Counted from the stretch's first letter, positions 9,096-18,404 are shown. The stretch is 64,000 nucleotides of DNA from Dyella sp. GSA-30 (GCF_027924605.1 NZ_AP027042.1:2395524-2459523), one strand, 5' to 3'. Numbers and translations: made by a program. The notes: a model not told the origin generated them from the sequence alone.

Positions 9096-10544
9096 ATGAA
9101 GAAAAGCAAAGCTGTTGCCCCGTCCCATGCCAAGGCCCTGATCTGCACCGCGCTGGCGGCCGGGCTGTTAATGGCTTTCGGTATGCCGCGCCAGGCCCAT
9201 GCCGCCGCGTTCCAGTTGCCGACCACCAATGCCGCGGGCTATGGCCGCGCTTTTGCCGGCGGTTCGTTATGGCAGAACGATCCTTCTGCCGCCTACAACA
9301 ATCCTGCCGCGATGGCGTGGTTGACCGGACCGGTGATGCAGGGTTCGTGGATCGGCATCGATATCAGTGCGCAGTACCACGGGAGCACCACGGACGCTTA
9401 CGGCCGTGATATCCCCGGCAATACACCCAATGCAGGACATCGCGTCATTAACGACGGTTCGGCCTTCTATGCGATGCCGGTGTCCGACCGCTTTTCTCTG
9501 GGCTTTGGCATCGAAGTGCCTTATGGCCTGCTGACCAAGTACGACTCCCAGTGGCGCGGCGCGCAGTGGGGCACCATGACCTCGCTCAAGTCGTTTGGCG
9601 TGAGCTTCGCTGGCAGCTACAAGGTGACCGATAACTTTGCGCTTGGCTTTGGCGTGATTGCGCAGCGTACGCGCGCGCAGCTCAACAATGGGATCGACGT
9701 CGGCAGCGCAGCTGGCCTTGCCTTGCAGAGTCCGCTGCCGAGCCTTCAGGAAAACGTCGCGCAGATCAATGTGCGCGTGCATAACTGGTCGCAGGGTTAC
9801 TTTCTGGGCGCGGAATTCAAGCCAAGCGACAACGACTCGCTGGGTATCAGCTATCACTCGCGCGTCGGCAATCGCCTGAAGGGCCAATACCGGATGTATT
9901 ACCCGAACGATGGAAAGACCGTCGATCAGGGCGGTTTTCCGGTCACCGTCGACGTCAAATCGTTGATCTCGTTCATTCCCATCCTCAATCAGCTCAACGC
10001 GGCCAATCCGCAGCTGCAATTGCCCGAACTCGACCCCGTTGGCGGCCCCGCTTCGGCGACACTGGATCTGCCGGGATTCGTCAATATCGATTACCTGCAC
10101 AAGTTCAGTGACCGCTTCACCCTGGGTGCGTCTGCGGTATGGACGAACTGGTCCAAGTTCCAGGACCTGATTCTCGTCTCCGACGGCACGCAGCTGGTGA
10201 CCTTGCCGCAGAACTACAAGAACGCGTGGACCCTGAGCGTGGGCGGCGACTTCCAGCTCAACGAACAGTGGGTGCTGCGCGGCGGCTTTGCATGGGATCA
10301 GACGCCGACCACCGACACCACCCGCGATCCGCGTGTGCCTGATAACGATCGCAAGATCGTCAGCATCGGCGTGGGTTACAAGCCGACCGAGCATCTGACG
10401 TTCGACGCGGCTTACTCGCATCAGTTCCTGAGCGATCCGCGCATCAACAACACGGCGCCGCTGGCGCTGGGCGGCGGCAACATGAACGGCTCCTTCTCCG
10501 ATGCGGGCAATGTGGCGTCGTTGACGGCGACGTATCAGTTCTGA
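9096..10544 (+). CDS. FadL/OmpP1 family outer-membrane transporter
   Basis: A 482-residue precursor with a signal peptide ending in RQAHA-A near residue 36. The mature N-terminus AFQLPTTNAAGYGRAFAG plus NDPSAAYNNPAAMAWL is the FadL hatch motif. It continues with alternating beta-strands and ends in aromatic TATYQF, typical of BamA-inserted barrels. The family carries long-chain fatty acids or other hydrophobic compounds across the outer membrane. ATG 9096 is preferred because the signal peptide starts there and GAGAG precedes it. Linked to PsrA-like regulators. Confidence 0.93.
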   Translation: MKKSKAVAPSHAKALICTALAAGLLMAFGMPRQAHAAAFQLPTTNAAGYGRAFAGGSLWQNDPSAAYNNPAAMAWLTGPVMQGSWIGIDISAQYHGSTTDAYGRDIPGNTPNAGHRVINDGSAFYAMPVSDRFSLGFGIEVPYGLLTKYDSQWRGAQWGTMTSLKSFGVSFAGSYKVTDNFALGFGVIAQRTRAQLNNGIDVGSAAGLALQSPLPSLQENVAQINVRVHNWSQGYFLGAEFKPSDNDSLGISYHSRVGNRLKGQYRMYYPNDGKTVDQGGFPVTVDVKSLISFIPILNQLNAANPQLQLPELDPVGGPASATLDLPGFVNIDYLHKFSDRFTLGASAVWTNWSKFQDLILVSDGTQLVTLPQNYKNAWTLSVGGDFQLNEQWVLRGGFAWDQTPTTDTTRDPRVPDNDRKIVSIGVGYKPTEHLTFDAAYSHQFLSDPRINNTAPLALGGGNMNGSFSDAGNVASLTATYQF

Positions 10545-10637
10545 CGACACGTCGTTCCCTCCCTTGACGTGTCTGGAGAGAGTAGGGTGGAAAGGACTCC
10601 GCCTCGCTTTCCGCGTCCTCATACCAGGAGAAACAGC

Positions 10638-11102
10638 ATGAAGCCTTTGTTGTCATGGACCATCGCCGCAGGCCTGTTCATGCATGCCGTCGGTGCCTGG
10701 GCCGCCAACGACACGCCGGTTGGTACCTGGAAACAGGTCGACGATGTCACCGGCAAGCAGAAGTCGGTGATCGAGATCACCGATGCCGGCGGCAAGCTGC
10801 AAGGCAAGGTGTTGCAAGTGATGAACCTTTCGCCGGAGGAGATTGCCAAGGGTGGGCAGCATCCGGTGTGTGTCAAATGCGATGGCAGCCGCAAGGACCA
10901 GCCGATCGAGGGCATGACCATCCTGTGGGACGTCAGCAAGGACGGCGACGTGTGGGATGGCGGCAAGATCGTCGACCCGAAGACCGGCAAGGTCTACAAG
11001 GTCAAACTCACGCTGACCGATGGCGGTAGGAAACTCGATGTGCACGGTTACATCGGTTTTTCACTGATCGGTCGCAGCCAGGTGTGGGAGCGCCAGGATT
11101 AG
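10638..11102 (+). CDS. Exported DUF2147 family protein
   Basis: A 154-residue protein with a signal peptide ending in GAWA-ANDTPVG. The mature part has TPVGTWKQVDDVTGKQKSVIEI, WDGGKIVDPKTGKVYK and a lipocalin-like ending GFSLIGRSQVWERQD, matching DUF2147. The function is unknown. Two Cys form a CVKC pair near the middle. ATG 10638 follows a CAGGAG ribosome binding site. It is 93 bases after the FadL gene and may share its transcript, which would suggest a link to lipid handling. Confidence 0.85.
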   Translation: MKPLLSWTIAAGLFMHAVGAWAANDTPVGTWKQVDDVTGKQKSVIEITDAGGKLQGKVLQVMNLSPEEIAKGGQHPVCVKCDGSRKDQPIEGMTILWDVSKDGDVWDGGKIVDPKTGKVYKVKLTLTDGGRKLDVHGYIGFSLIGRSQVWERQD

Positions 11103-11113
11103 GCGCCCTTGAA

Positions 11114-11144
11114 GTTCGACTCTCCCGCAATGGGAGAGTCGAAC
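11114..11144. terminator. Convergent-gene hairpin
   Basis: GTTCGACTCTCCC pairs perfectly with GGGAGAGTCGAAC around a 5-base loop. It sits between converging genes (DUF2147 and the fimX-like gene) and probably ends both transcripts, although T-runs are lacking. Confidence 0.6.
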
Positions 11145-11147
11145 GCA

Positions 11148-13199
11148 TCAAGCCATCAGGCGTTGCGGTTCCTGCAGGAAGTTACCCTGCACGAAGTCCA
11201 CACCACAGGCGAACAGCAACGACGTGCTCGCCGCATCCTCGACCCATTCGGCAATCGTCTGCCGATCCATTTCACGCGCCTGCCGACACAGATCGGCGAT
11301 ACGCTTCTGGTTTTCCGGATGCTGCGGTAGCTCGGCCATATAGCTGCGATCGAGCTTCAGGTAGTCCGCCTCGATATGCGTGAGCAACTGGAACGAGTTG
11401 AGGCCGGAACCGAACTGCTCCAATGCGAAGCGGCCGCCGATCTTCTTCCAGGCGCTGACGAATTCCTGTGCCGGGCGCAGCAGGGTCACCACCTTGCTCT
11501 CGGTCATTTCCAGCACGATATGGCCGTGCTTGAGCGCGGCCTGTTTCATTCGCGCGGCCAGCCAGGGAATCAGTTGGGCGTCGTTGAGCGAGCTGGCGGT
11601 GAGCTTGATGAAGAACGTGGACGGCGTACCGAAGCGCTCGCGCTGGCGCAGCATCTCGATCGCCTGGTTCAACACCCAGCGATCGATCGCCGGGGTGAGG
11701 TTGTGCTTCTCGGCGATCGGCAGGAAGAAGCCGGGCAACACTTCGCCTTGCGGGCCGTTGAGGCGCAGCAGGATTTCGGAGAACTCGCCTTCGGCATCCT
11801 GCAGGCTGATCACCTGCTGGTGATAGAGCACAAAGTCGTTCTGGGTCAGTGCCTGCTGCAGCAGCGTCAGCCAGTAGCGCTCGCGTTCGGCATCGGCCTT
11901 TTCGCGGGCGGCCGGGTCGTGCAGTTCGCTGCGGTTGCCGCCCTGGCTTTGCGCATTGCGCAGCGCCTGGTTGGCCTGATCGAGCAGCAGTTCGGTATTG
12001 GCGTTCTTTTCGCTCAGCAAGCTGCCGCCGATGCTGACCGCCACAGTAAGCGAACGCGTGCCGACGTCGAAGATCTCGCCCGCGATGCTTTTTTGCAGCG
12101 CGGCGATCCATTCCTTGATGCTTTCGTCGTTACGCGAATGCAGCATCACGCCGATCATGTGTTCGCCAATCAGGCCGGCGCTGTCGTCCGGGCTGAGCAG
12201 GGATTCCACCCGCGTGGCAAACGCGGCCAGCAGTTCGTCGGCCTTGCCCAGGCCGATGCCGCTGACCACCGCCTGCCAGCTATCGGGCTCGATCAGCAGC
12301 AGCGCCTGGCCCATGCTGCCTTCGGTCGCGGCGGCGACCGCCTGGTCGATGGTTTCGAGCATGCGGGCGCGGTTGAACAGGCCCGTGACCGGGTCGCGCT
12401 GCAGCTGTTCGATGACGCCCGGATCGACTTGCTGGCGGCGGAACACCACCTGCAGGCAGGGCTCGCCTTCGAACGTGGCGTGCGCGAACTCCACGTTGGC
12501 CTTGAACGAGCTGGCATCGGCGCGGCGCGCCTGCACCTCGATGCGGCCCGGAATTTTTTCGCCGCGCGACAGTGACTTCAACGTGGTCTTGAATGCGTCT
12601 GCGTCCGCTGCGCCGATCATGTCGAGCACCGGCAACCCGAGCAGGTCGTCGAATTCGTTGTAGCCGAAGGTCTCGAGATAGGCCTGGTTGGCGCGTACGT
12701 GCATGCCTTCGTGCACGTAGGCAATCGCATCGGTGGACGAATCGAGCAAGGCATCGCAGCGGCGCTCCGATTCGCGCAATGCCGATTCGAGCCGGCGCAG
12801 CTGGCGACGCGTGTTGAGCGAGTCGAAGTCGCGCTGTACCACCGCCAGCAACTGGCGTGGCTGCGAGCGCAGCGCAATGCCGCGCACGCCGTTGATGAAC
12901 ATGTCGGTGGCCAGGTCGTTGTCCAGCTGGCTGACCAGGGCGATCAGCGAGAGGTCGCGGCCATGACCGTCGAGCAGGCGGGTGACTTCACGCAGGTCCA
13001 GGCTGCCGATTTCCGGGTCGAACAGCACGATGTCGGGGCCCAGCTCGTCCAGGGCTGCCTGCATCTGTTCGCTGTTGGTGGCGCGCGCTGGGCGCACCGC
13101 AATACCGTTATTACGTAACAGGCTGATGATCTGCTCGGCGTCCTCGACCGATTTTTCGATGAAAAGAATCTTGATTACCAGGTCTGTTTTCGTCGACAC
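11148..13199 (-). CDS. FimX-like REC-PAS-GGDEF-EAL protein (degenerate, c-di-GMP receptor type)
   Basis: A 683-residue protein with a receiver-like domain (about 1-125), PAS (about 140-260), GGDEF-like (about 265-430) and EAL-like (about 440-683) domains. The GGDEF signature is replaced by IGEHM near 344-348 and EAL by EIL at 475-477, so neither cyclase nor phosphodiesterase activity is expected. This layout matches FimX of Pseudomonas and Xanthomonas, which binds c-di-GMP through its EAL domain and works with PilZ and PilB in type IV pilus assembly. The receiver keeps an Asp at 61 but lacks the usual acidic pair. No pilus genes are adjacent. Confidence 0.85.
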   Translation of the reverse strand: MSTKTDLVIKILFIEKSVEDAEQIISLLRNNGIAVRPARATNSEQMQAALDELGPDIVLFDPEIGSLDLREVTRLLDGHGRDLSLIALVSQLDNDLATDMFINGVRGIALRSQPRQLLAVVQRDFDSLNTRRQLRRLESALRESERRCDALLDSSTDAIAYVHEGMHVRANQAYLETFGYNEFDDLLGLPVLDMIGAADADAFKTTLKSLSRGEKIPGRIEVQARRADASSFKANVEFAHATFEGEPCLQVVFRRQQVDPGVIEQLQRDPVTGLFNRARMLETIDQAVAAATEGSMGQALLLIEPDSWQAVVSGIGLGKADELLAAFATRVESLLSPDDSAGLIGEHMIGVMLHSRNDESIKEWIAALQKSIAGEIFDVGTRSLTVAVSIGGSLLSEKNANTELLLDQANQALRNAQSQGGNRSELHDPAAREKADAERERYWLTLLQQALTQNDFVLYHQQVISLQDAEGEFSEILLRLNGPQGEVLPGFFLPIAEKHNLTPAIDRWVLNQAIEMLRQRERFGTPSTFFIKLTASSLNDAQLIPWLAARMKQAALKHGHIVLEMTESKVVTLLRPAQEFVSAWKKIGGRFALEQFGSGLNSFQLLTHIEADYLKLDRSYMAELPQHPENQKRIADLCRQAREMDRQTIAEWVEDAASTSLLFACGVDFVQGNFLQEPQRLMA

Positions 13200-13334
13200 G
13201 TCGAACGATCCTTGGATTTCACCGAAACGAAAGCGTATGAGGCAGGACCGGTGAATGCACCGGACTGCAAAAAAGGTTTTAACGGATTCCCGTGAGGACT
13301 GCCAGCATCAAAGCGGGTTTGAATGAGGATTGCC

Positions 13335-14357
13335 TCACAATGGCCGTTTCGATGCGTCGCCACCCACCTCGCGCACCAGCTTGGGCACAAGATAGCCGGG
13401 AAGTTGTTGTCGCACCGCCTCGACCAGCGTCAATGCGCGCGCATCGTCGACCTCGAAATGCGCCGCGCCCTGGACGCGATCGAGCTGGTGCAGGTAATAG
13501 GGCAGCACGCCGGCGGCGAACAGACGCTCGGACAGCTCGGCCAGGGTATCGGCATCGTCGTTGACCCCGCGCAGCAGCACCGACTGATTGAGCAGAGTCA
13601 CGCCCGCATCGCGAAGCCTTGCGCAGGCCTGGTCCACCGAGGCGTCGAACTCGCGAGCGTGGTTGGCATGCAGCACCATCACTTTCTGTAACGGCAGGTC
13701 GGCCAGCCACTGTAGGAGGGCATCGTCCACCCGTTCGGGTAGTACTACCGGCAGGCGCGTGTGGATGCGCAGCCGCGTGACCGATGGGATATCGACCAGG
13801 CCGCGGGTCAGTTCTTCCAGCTTGGCCGTGGCGAGGGACAAAGGGTCGCCTCCGGACAGGATCAGTTCGCTGATGCTCGGGTCCTGGCGCACATGGGCCA
13901 GGGCATGACGCCATTGCCCGGCCGCGGCCATCTCGTCGCCATAGGGGAAGTGGCGGCGGAAGCAATAGCGACAGTTGATCGCGCAGCTGCCGCTGGCGAT
14001 CAGCAGGGCCCGCCCCTGGTACTTGTGCAGCACACCCTGGGCGGTGCGGGCGGCCATATCGCCCACCGCATCGACCGTATAGCCCGGTGCCGGCTCCAAT
14101 TCGGCCAGCTGCGGCAGCACCTGCAGCAGCAGCGGGTCGCTTGCGTCGCCACGGCGCATACGGGCCACGAAGCCACGCGGCACACGTAGCGCAAAGCCGG
14201 CCTGGTCTGTCGGCAGGCCGGCCTCCAGGTGCCCCAGATCCAGCAGGCGCAACAGTTCGCCGGCATCCGTGACGGCATCGCGCCAGAGCTGGCGCCAGTC
14301 GCCGTGGGCCTGGGGCGCGGCCGGTGTTATGCGGGCGCCTGGGCTTGCGGTTATCAT
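13335..14357 (-). CDS. epmB: EF-P lysine 2,3-aminomutase (EpmB)
   Basis: A 340-residue radical-SAM enzyme. The cluster motif CAINCRYC (CxxxCxxC) lies in GSCAINCRYCFRRHFPYG. Other family segments are LILSGGDPLSL and LHANHAREF. EpmB converts free Lys to (R)-beta-lysine, which EpmA attaches to Lys34 of EF-P. The gene is divergent from efp, with 119 bases between the starts, a common pairing that supports the call. epmA is not in the window. Confidence 0.95.
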   Translation of the reverse strand: MITASPGARITPAAPQAHGDWRQLWRDAVTDAGELLRLLDLGHLEAGLPTDQAGFALRVPRGFVARMRRGDASDPLLLQVLPQLAELEPAPGYTVDAVGDMAARTAQGVLHKYQGRALLIASGSCAINCRYCFRRHFPYGDEMAAAGQWRHALAHVRQDPSISELILSGGDPLSLATAKLEELTRGLVDIPSVTRLRIHTRLPVVLPERVDDALLQWLADLPLQKVMVLHANHAREFDASVDQACARLRDAGVTLLNQSVLLRGVNDDADTLAELSERLFAAGVLPYYLHQLDRVQGAAHFEVDDARALTLVEAVRQQLPGYLVPKLVREVGGDASKRPL

Positions 14358-14476
14358 AAGTGGTCCCGTGCGGGCATCTGCCCGTTCAATCCGACATTTT
14401 AACTGCTAAATCCTTCCTGGCGCGGCGCAAACGAGCATGCCGGTGGGGTGTCACTATCCTTTTGGAGTTCTGCGCA

Positions 14477-15055
14477 ATGGCGAGCTACGACCTTAATGGC
14501 GTAAAAACTGGCTTGAAGATCCTCATGGACAACGAGCCTTATGTCATCACCGACGCTGAGTTCGTCAAGCCGGGCAAGGGGCAGGCCTTCACCCGCATCA
14601 AGATCCGCAACCTGGTCAATGGCCGCACCACCGAAAAGACCATGAAGTCCAGCGACAAGGTCGATGGTGCCGAAGTGGTCGATGCCGATATGACCTTCTC
14701 CTATAAGGATGGCGACCAGTGGGTGTTCTCCGACCAGGAGTTCAACGAGCACCGTGCGCATGAAGCCGGTGTAGGTGATGCCGCCCAGTGGCTGATGGGC
14801 ACCGAAGAGTGCGTCGTCACCTCCTGGACCAAGCCGGACGGCGCCACGCTCATCATCGCCGTGCAGGCGCCGAACTTCGTCGAATTGAAGATCATCGAGA
14901 CCGATCCGGGCGTCCGTGGCGATACCTCGGGCGGCGGCGGCAAGCCGGCCAAGCTGGAAACCGGCGCCGTCGTGCGCGTGCCGTTGTTCGTCAATCAGGA
15001 CGAAGTGATCAAGGTGGATACGCGTTCGGGCGAATACGTCAGCCGTGTAAAGTGA
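14477..15055 (+). CDS. efp: Elongation factor P
   Basis: A 192-residue EF-P that relieves ribosome stalling at polyproline. The modification loop reads KPGKGQAF with Lys34 present, so it is a substrate for EpmA/EpmB beta-lysylation, matching the divergent epmB. Later segments [13 protein letters not shown] and [13 protein letters not shown] are canonical. ATG 14477 gives the family N-terminus [10 protein letters not shown]; the upstream in-frame start is rejected. A terminator-like hairpin follows the stop. Confidence 0.98.
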   Translation: MASYDLNGVKTGLKILMDNEPYVITDAEFVKPGKGQAFTRIKIRNLVNGRTTEKTMKSSDKVDGAEVVDADMTFSYKDGDQWVFSDQEFNEHRAHEAGVGDAAQWLMGTEECVVTSWTKPDGATLIIAVQAPNFVELKIIETDPGVRGDTSGGGGKPAKLETGAVVRVPLFVNQDEVIKVDTRSGEYVSRVK

Positions 15056-15064
15056 CGTACTGAC

Positions 15065-15087
15065 GCGCGGGCAAAGCCCGCGCCTTT
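15065..15087 (+). terminator. Terminator-like hairpin after efp
   Basis: GCGCGGGC pairs with GCCCGCGC around AAA, followed by CTTTG. Confidence 0.65.
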
Positions 15088-15094
15088 GTCAGTA

Positions 15095-15242
15095 CGTCAT
15101 CCCCGCCCAGGCGGGATCCAGTGAAATACTGGTGCGAAGCACGCTTTATGTTATTTGCTCTTCCGCTCGTTTCACGCGCTTAAAGTCGCTGGATGACCAG
15201 CTTCGCTGTTGTGAAGCGCTTCCCGCTTACGCGGGGATGACG
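15095..15242. repeat. Palindromic-ended intergenic repeat element
   Basis: Terminal inverted repeats CGTCATCCCCGC (15095-15106) and GCGGGGATGACG (15231-15242) bound a 148-base element with further internal symmetry (GGATCCAG, CTGGATGACCAGC). Elements with such ends are common as dispersed non-coding repeats in proteobacterial genomes. It fills most of the 296-base efp to amidohydrolase gap, which holds no gene. Only one copy is in the window. Confidence 0.55.
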
Positions 15243-15351
15243 AGTAGGAAAGGAAGATGAGTGAGCGTATTTTCGTAAGAATCAAACGCTAAAAACGGGG
15301 CGGTCACCGCAAGGTGTTCCGCCCCGACTTGTAAATAAGGCCGCCAGACTC

Positions 15352-16683
15352 ATGACCCATCAAAATCCCCAAACCGTTGATCTGTGCATCGAAGCGCGCT
15401 GGGTCGTGCCGGTCGAGCCGCATGGCGTCGTGCTGGAAGACCACACGGTAGTCGTGGACAAGGATCGCATCGTCGCCTTGCTGCCCACGGCCCAGGCACG
15501 CGCCGCCTACGCGCCGCGCGAACGCAGCGAGCTGGGCGAGCACGTGCTGATCCCCGGCCTGATCAACACCCATACGCACAACCCGATGACGCTGCTGCGC
15601 GGCCTGGCCGACGACTTGCCGCTGATGGTGTGGTTGCAGCAGCACATCTGGCCGGCCGAGGCCAAGGTGATCGGGCCGGAATTCGTGCGCGACGGCGTGG
15701 AGCTGGCGGTGGCCGAAATGTTGCGCGGCGGGACCACCTGCGCCAACGAAAACTATTTCTTTCCCGATGCCATCGGCGCCACCTATCGGCGCATGGGCTT
15801 TCGCGCGACGGTCGGCCTGCCGATCATCGAATTCCCGACCGCCTGGGCCAAGAGCCAGGACGACTACTTCGAGCGGGCCGGTGAAGTGCACGACAGCTTT
15901 CGCGGCGATGCGCTGATCTCGACCGCGTTCGCGCCGCACGCGCCGTACACCGTGTCCGACGCCAGCTTCGAGCGTATCCGCGTGCTGTCGGATCAGCTCG
16001 ATATCCCGGTCCATCTGCATACGCACGAAACCGCGCACGAAGTCGAAGACGAAAAGAAAAAGACCGGCCTGCGCCCGTTCCAGCGGCTGCAGAAACTGGG
16101 CATCGTCAACGATCGCCTGATCGCGGTGCACTTTACCCAGATCACCGACGGTGAGATCGCCGCCTGCGCCGAAGCGGGCGTGTCGGTCGTGCATTGCCCC
16201 GAATCGAATCTCAAGCTGGCTTCCGGGTTCTGCCCGGTGGAGAAGCTGCGCCTGGCCGGCGTCAATGTGGCCATTGGCACCGATGGCTGTGCGTCGAACA
16301 ACGACCTGGACATGTTCGGCGAGATGCGTACCGCCGCGATGCTGGCCAAGGCCGTCGCCGAGGATGCATCCGCCTTCGACGCGGCGTATACGTTACGTGC
16401 GGCCACACTCAATGCCGCCAAGGCGATGGGCCTGGATGCGCAGATCGGTTCGATCGAACCCGGCAAGCAGGCTGATCTCACGGCAGTACGCCTGTCGGAC
16501 CTGGAAACGCAGCCGATGTATCACGTGGCCTCGCAGCTGATCTACGCCACCGGGCGTCACCAGGTAAGCGATGTGTGGATCGCCGGTCAGCGCAAGCTGC
16601 GTCAGCGCGAGCTGGTGGATGTCGATGTCGAGGGCATCCTCGCCAAGACACGCGCCTGGCGCGAGCGCATCGCGGCGACTTGA
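15352..16683 (+). CDS. TRZ/ATZ amidohydrolase, MTA/SAH deaminase type
   Basis: A 443-residue metal-dependent deaminase of the amidohydrolase superfamily. Metal ligands are visible as HTHNP, LHTHET, AVHFTQ and GTDGCASNN. The family deaminates 5'-methylthioadenosine and S-adenosylhomocysteine to inosine forms. The gene order deaminase-(yciI)-ubiG-HAD phosphatase matches the pseudomonad mtaD-ubiG-mupP block, which supports an MTA/SAH role: UbiG produces SAH. Substrate is inferred; related guanine or triazine deaminases cannot be excluded. Confidence 0.85.
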   Translation: MTHQNPQTVDLCIEARWVVPVEPHGVVLEDHTVVVDKDRIVALLPTAQARAAYAPRERSELGEHVLIPGLINTHTHNPMTLLRGLADDLPLMVWLQQHIWPAEAKVIGPEFVRDGVELAVAEMLRGGTTCANENYFFPDAIGATYRRMGFRATVGLPIIEFPTAWAKSQDDYFERAGEVHDSFRGDALISTAFAPHAPYTVSDASFERIRVLSDQLDIPVHLHTHETAHEVEDEKKKTGLRPFQRLQKLGIVNDRLIAVHFTQITDGEIAACAEAGVSVVHCPESNLKLASGFCPVEKLRLAGVNVAIGTDGCASNNDLDMFGEMRTAAMLAKAVAEDASAFDAAYTLRAATLNAAKAMGLDAQIGSIEPGKQADLTAVRLSDLETQPMYHVASQLIYATGRHQVSDVWIAGQRKLRQRELVDVDVEGILAKTRAWRERIAAT

Positions 16684-16696
16684 GTAAGGAGGCACC

Positions 16697-16951
16697 GTGA
16701 ACCGTTATCTCGTTATCGCCATGCGTCGGCCCCAGTTCGATCCGGCGGCCGCCGTCGCCCATCAGGAGTTCCTGCAGGGCCTGCGCAATGGCGGCACGCT
16801 GGAGCTGACCGGTCCCTTCACCGACAAGAGCGGCGGCGCCTATGTGATCCGGGCGGAAAGCCTGGAAGCGGCGCGGATCATCGTGCATCAGGACCCGGTC
16901 CATACCAGCGGTGGTTGGGACGTGACCGTGCACGAATGGGATGCCCGTTAA
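16697..16951 (+). CDS. YciI family protein
   Basis: An 84-residue YciI-like protein (dimeric alpha/beta barrel fold, muconolactone-isomerase-like). Features are MNRYLVIAMRRPQFDP, LELTGPFTDKSGGAYVI and HTSGGWDVTVHEWD. It uses GTG 16697 with AAGGAG upstream and starts 14 bases after the amidohydrolase, so it is probably co-transcribed. The biochemical role is unknown. Confidence 0.85.
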   Translation: MNRYLVIAMRRPQFDPAAAVAHQEFLQGLRNGGTLELTGPFTDKSGGAYVIRAESLEAARIIVHQDPVHTSGGWDVTVHEWDAR

Positions 16952-17022
16952 TTTCGTTTGAACCGGTCCAAGTACACTGCGGTACTTACACTGCCGCACT
17001 GCGATGATTTGAGGATGTCCCG

Positions 17023-17727
17023 ATGCAAGCTGCGAACGTAAGTCCGGAAGAAATCGCCCGTTTCGACAAGCTGGCCTCGCGCTGGTGGGATCCGGATGGC
17101 GAGTCGCGACCGCTGCACGACCTGAACCCGGTGCGCCTGGGCTATGTCGCCGCGCGCATGGATTTGCGCGACGCCCGCGTTGCCGATGTGGGTTGCGGCG
17201 GCGGCCTGCTCAGCGAGGCGCTGGCCCGTCAGGGTGCGCGCGTGACGGGCATCGACATGGGCGAGAAGGTCATCCAGATCGCCAAATTGCATCTGCACGA
17301 GTCCGACCTCAAGGTGGACTATCGCGTGCAGCCATCGGCCGAACTGGCGGCGGCCGAGCCCGAATCGTTCGATGCGGTGTGCTGCATGGAGCTGATCGAG
17401 CACGTGCCCGATCCGGCCGCGCTGGTGGCCGACCTCGCGGCGATGGTCAAGCCGGGCGGTCATGTCTTCATGTCCACGCTCAATCGCACGCCGGCATCGT
17501 TCGGTGCGGCCATTCTTGGTGCGGAATACATCATGCGCATGCTGCCGCGCGGCACGCATCACTACGCACAGTTTCTCAAGCCGTCCGAGCTGGGGCGTTT
17601 GCTGCGCCATGCGGGGCTGGAGCTCGAAGACGTCTCCGGGCTTGGCTACAACCCGGTCAACCGCAAGGCGTGGCTCAGCCGATTCACCGCGGTCAACTAT
17701 CTGCTGAGCGCACGTAAACCCGCATGA
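17023..17727 (+). CDS. ubiG: Ubiquinone O-methyltransferase UbiG
   Basis: A 234-residue class I SAM methyltransferase that carries out both O-methylations in ubiquinone synthesis. The N-terminus has EEIARFDKLASRWWDPDGESRPLHDLNP, here recognised by RWWDPDGE. The SAM motif is VADVGCGGGLLSE. Later segments CMELIEHVPDP and MSTLNRTPAS are typical. It overlaps the following HAD gene by 4 bases (ATGA). Confidence 0.97.
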   Translation: MQAANVSPEEIARFDKLASRWWDPDGESRPLHDLNPVRLGYVAARMDLRDARVADVGCGGGLLSEALARQGARVTGIDMGEKVIQIAKLHLHESDLKVDYRVQPSAELAAAEPESFDAVCCMELIEHVPDPAALVADLAAMVKPGGHVFMSTLNRTPASFGAAILGAEYIMRMLPRGTHHYAQFLKPSELGRLLRHAGLELEDVSGLGYNPVNRKAWLSRFTAVNYLLSARKPA

Positions 17728-18404
17728 AATCCTTACCCACATCCATTCAAGGCGTGCTGTTCGATCTCGACGGCACTCTGCTGGACAGCGCTCCCGATCT
17801 TTACGCGGCGCTGGTGCGCCAGTGCGAAGAGGAAAACGCGCCTGTGCCGGCCTATGAGCCGGTGCGCGAAGTGGTGTCACGCGGTACCCGTGCGATCCTG
17901 CAGCGCGGTTTTCCAGAGCTCGACGAGGCGGGCATTCAGGCGCGGGTGCAGCGTTATCTCGATTTGTATGAAGGCATGCTGGCCGAGCACACGCGCCCCT
18001 TCGACGGCATCGACGCCATGCTCGCTACGCTCGAAGCGCGCGGCATTGCGTGGGGCGTGGTGACCAACAAGCCTGGGTTTCTCACCGATCTGCTGCTTGA
18101 GCGCATCGGTTGGATGCCACGGGTCTGTGCCGTCGTCGCCGGCGATACGTTGCCGGTAAAAAAGCCCGATCCCGCACCGGTTCTGCTCGCCTGCGAACGT
18201 GCTGGCCTGGATCCGGCGCGCTGCCTTTTCGTGGGCGACGATCGTCGCGACGTTCTGGCCGGCAACGCAGCGGGTCTGTATTCGGTCGCGGTGGAATGGG
18301 GTTATCTCGATGGCGGCAACCCGCATCAATGGGGCGCCGATGCGGTGATTGCGCATCCGGCGGAGCTATCCGCCTGGGTTGAACGGCGTCAGGCGATCGC
18401 ATGA
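17724..18404 (+). CDS. HAD phosphatase, Gph/MupP type
   Basis: A 226-residue HAD hydrolase with nucleophile motif FDLDGTLLDS, GVVTNKPG (motif II), KKPDPAPVL (motif III Lys) and FVGDDRRDVLAGNAAG. The family includes phosphoglycolate phosphatase (Gph) and the MurNAc-6-phosphate phosphatase MupP. The location directly after ubiG is the same as pseudomonad mupP, so a peptidoglycan-recycling role is as likely as phosphoglycolate removal. It overlaps both neighbours by 4 bases. Confidence 0.88.
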   Translation: MKSLPTSIQGVLFDLDGTLLDSAPDLYAALVRQCEEENAPVPAYEPVREVVSRGTRAILQRGFPELDEAGIQARVQRYLDLYEGMLAEHTRPFDGIDAMLATLEARGIAWGVVTNKPGFLTDLLLERIGWMPRVCAVVAGDTLPVKKPDPAPVLLACERAGLDPARCLFVGDDRRDVLAGNAAGLYSVAVEWGYLDGGNPHQWGADAVIAHPAELSAWVERRQAIA

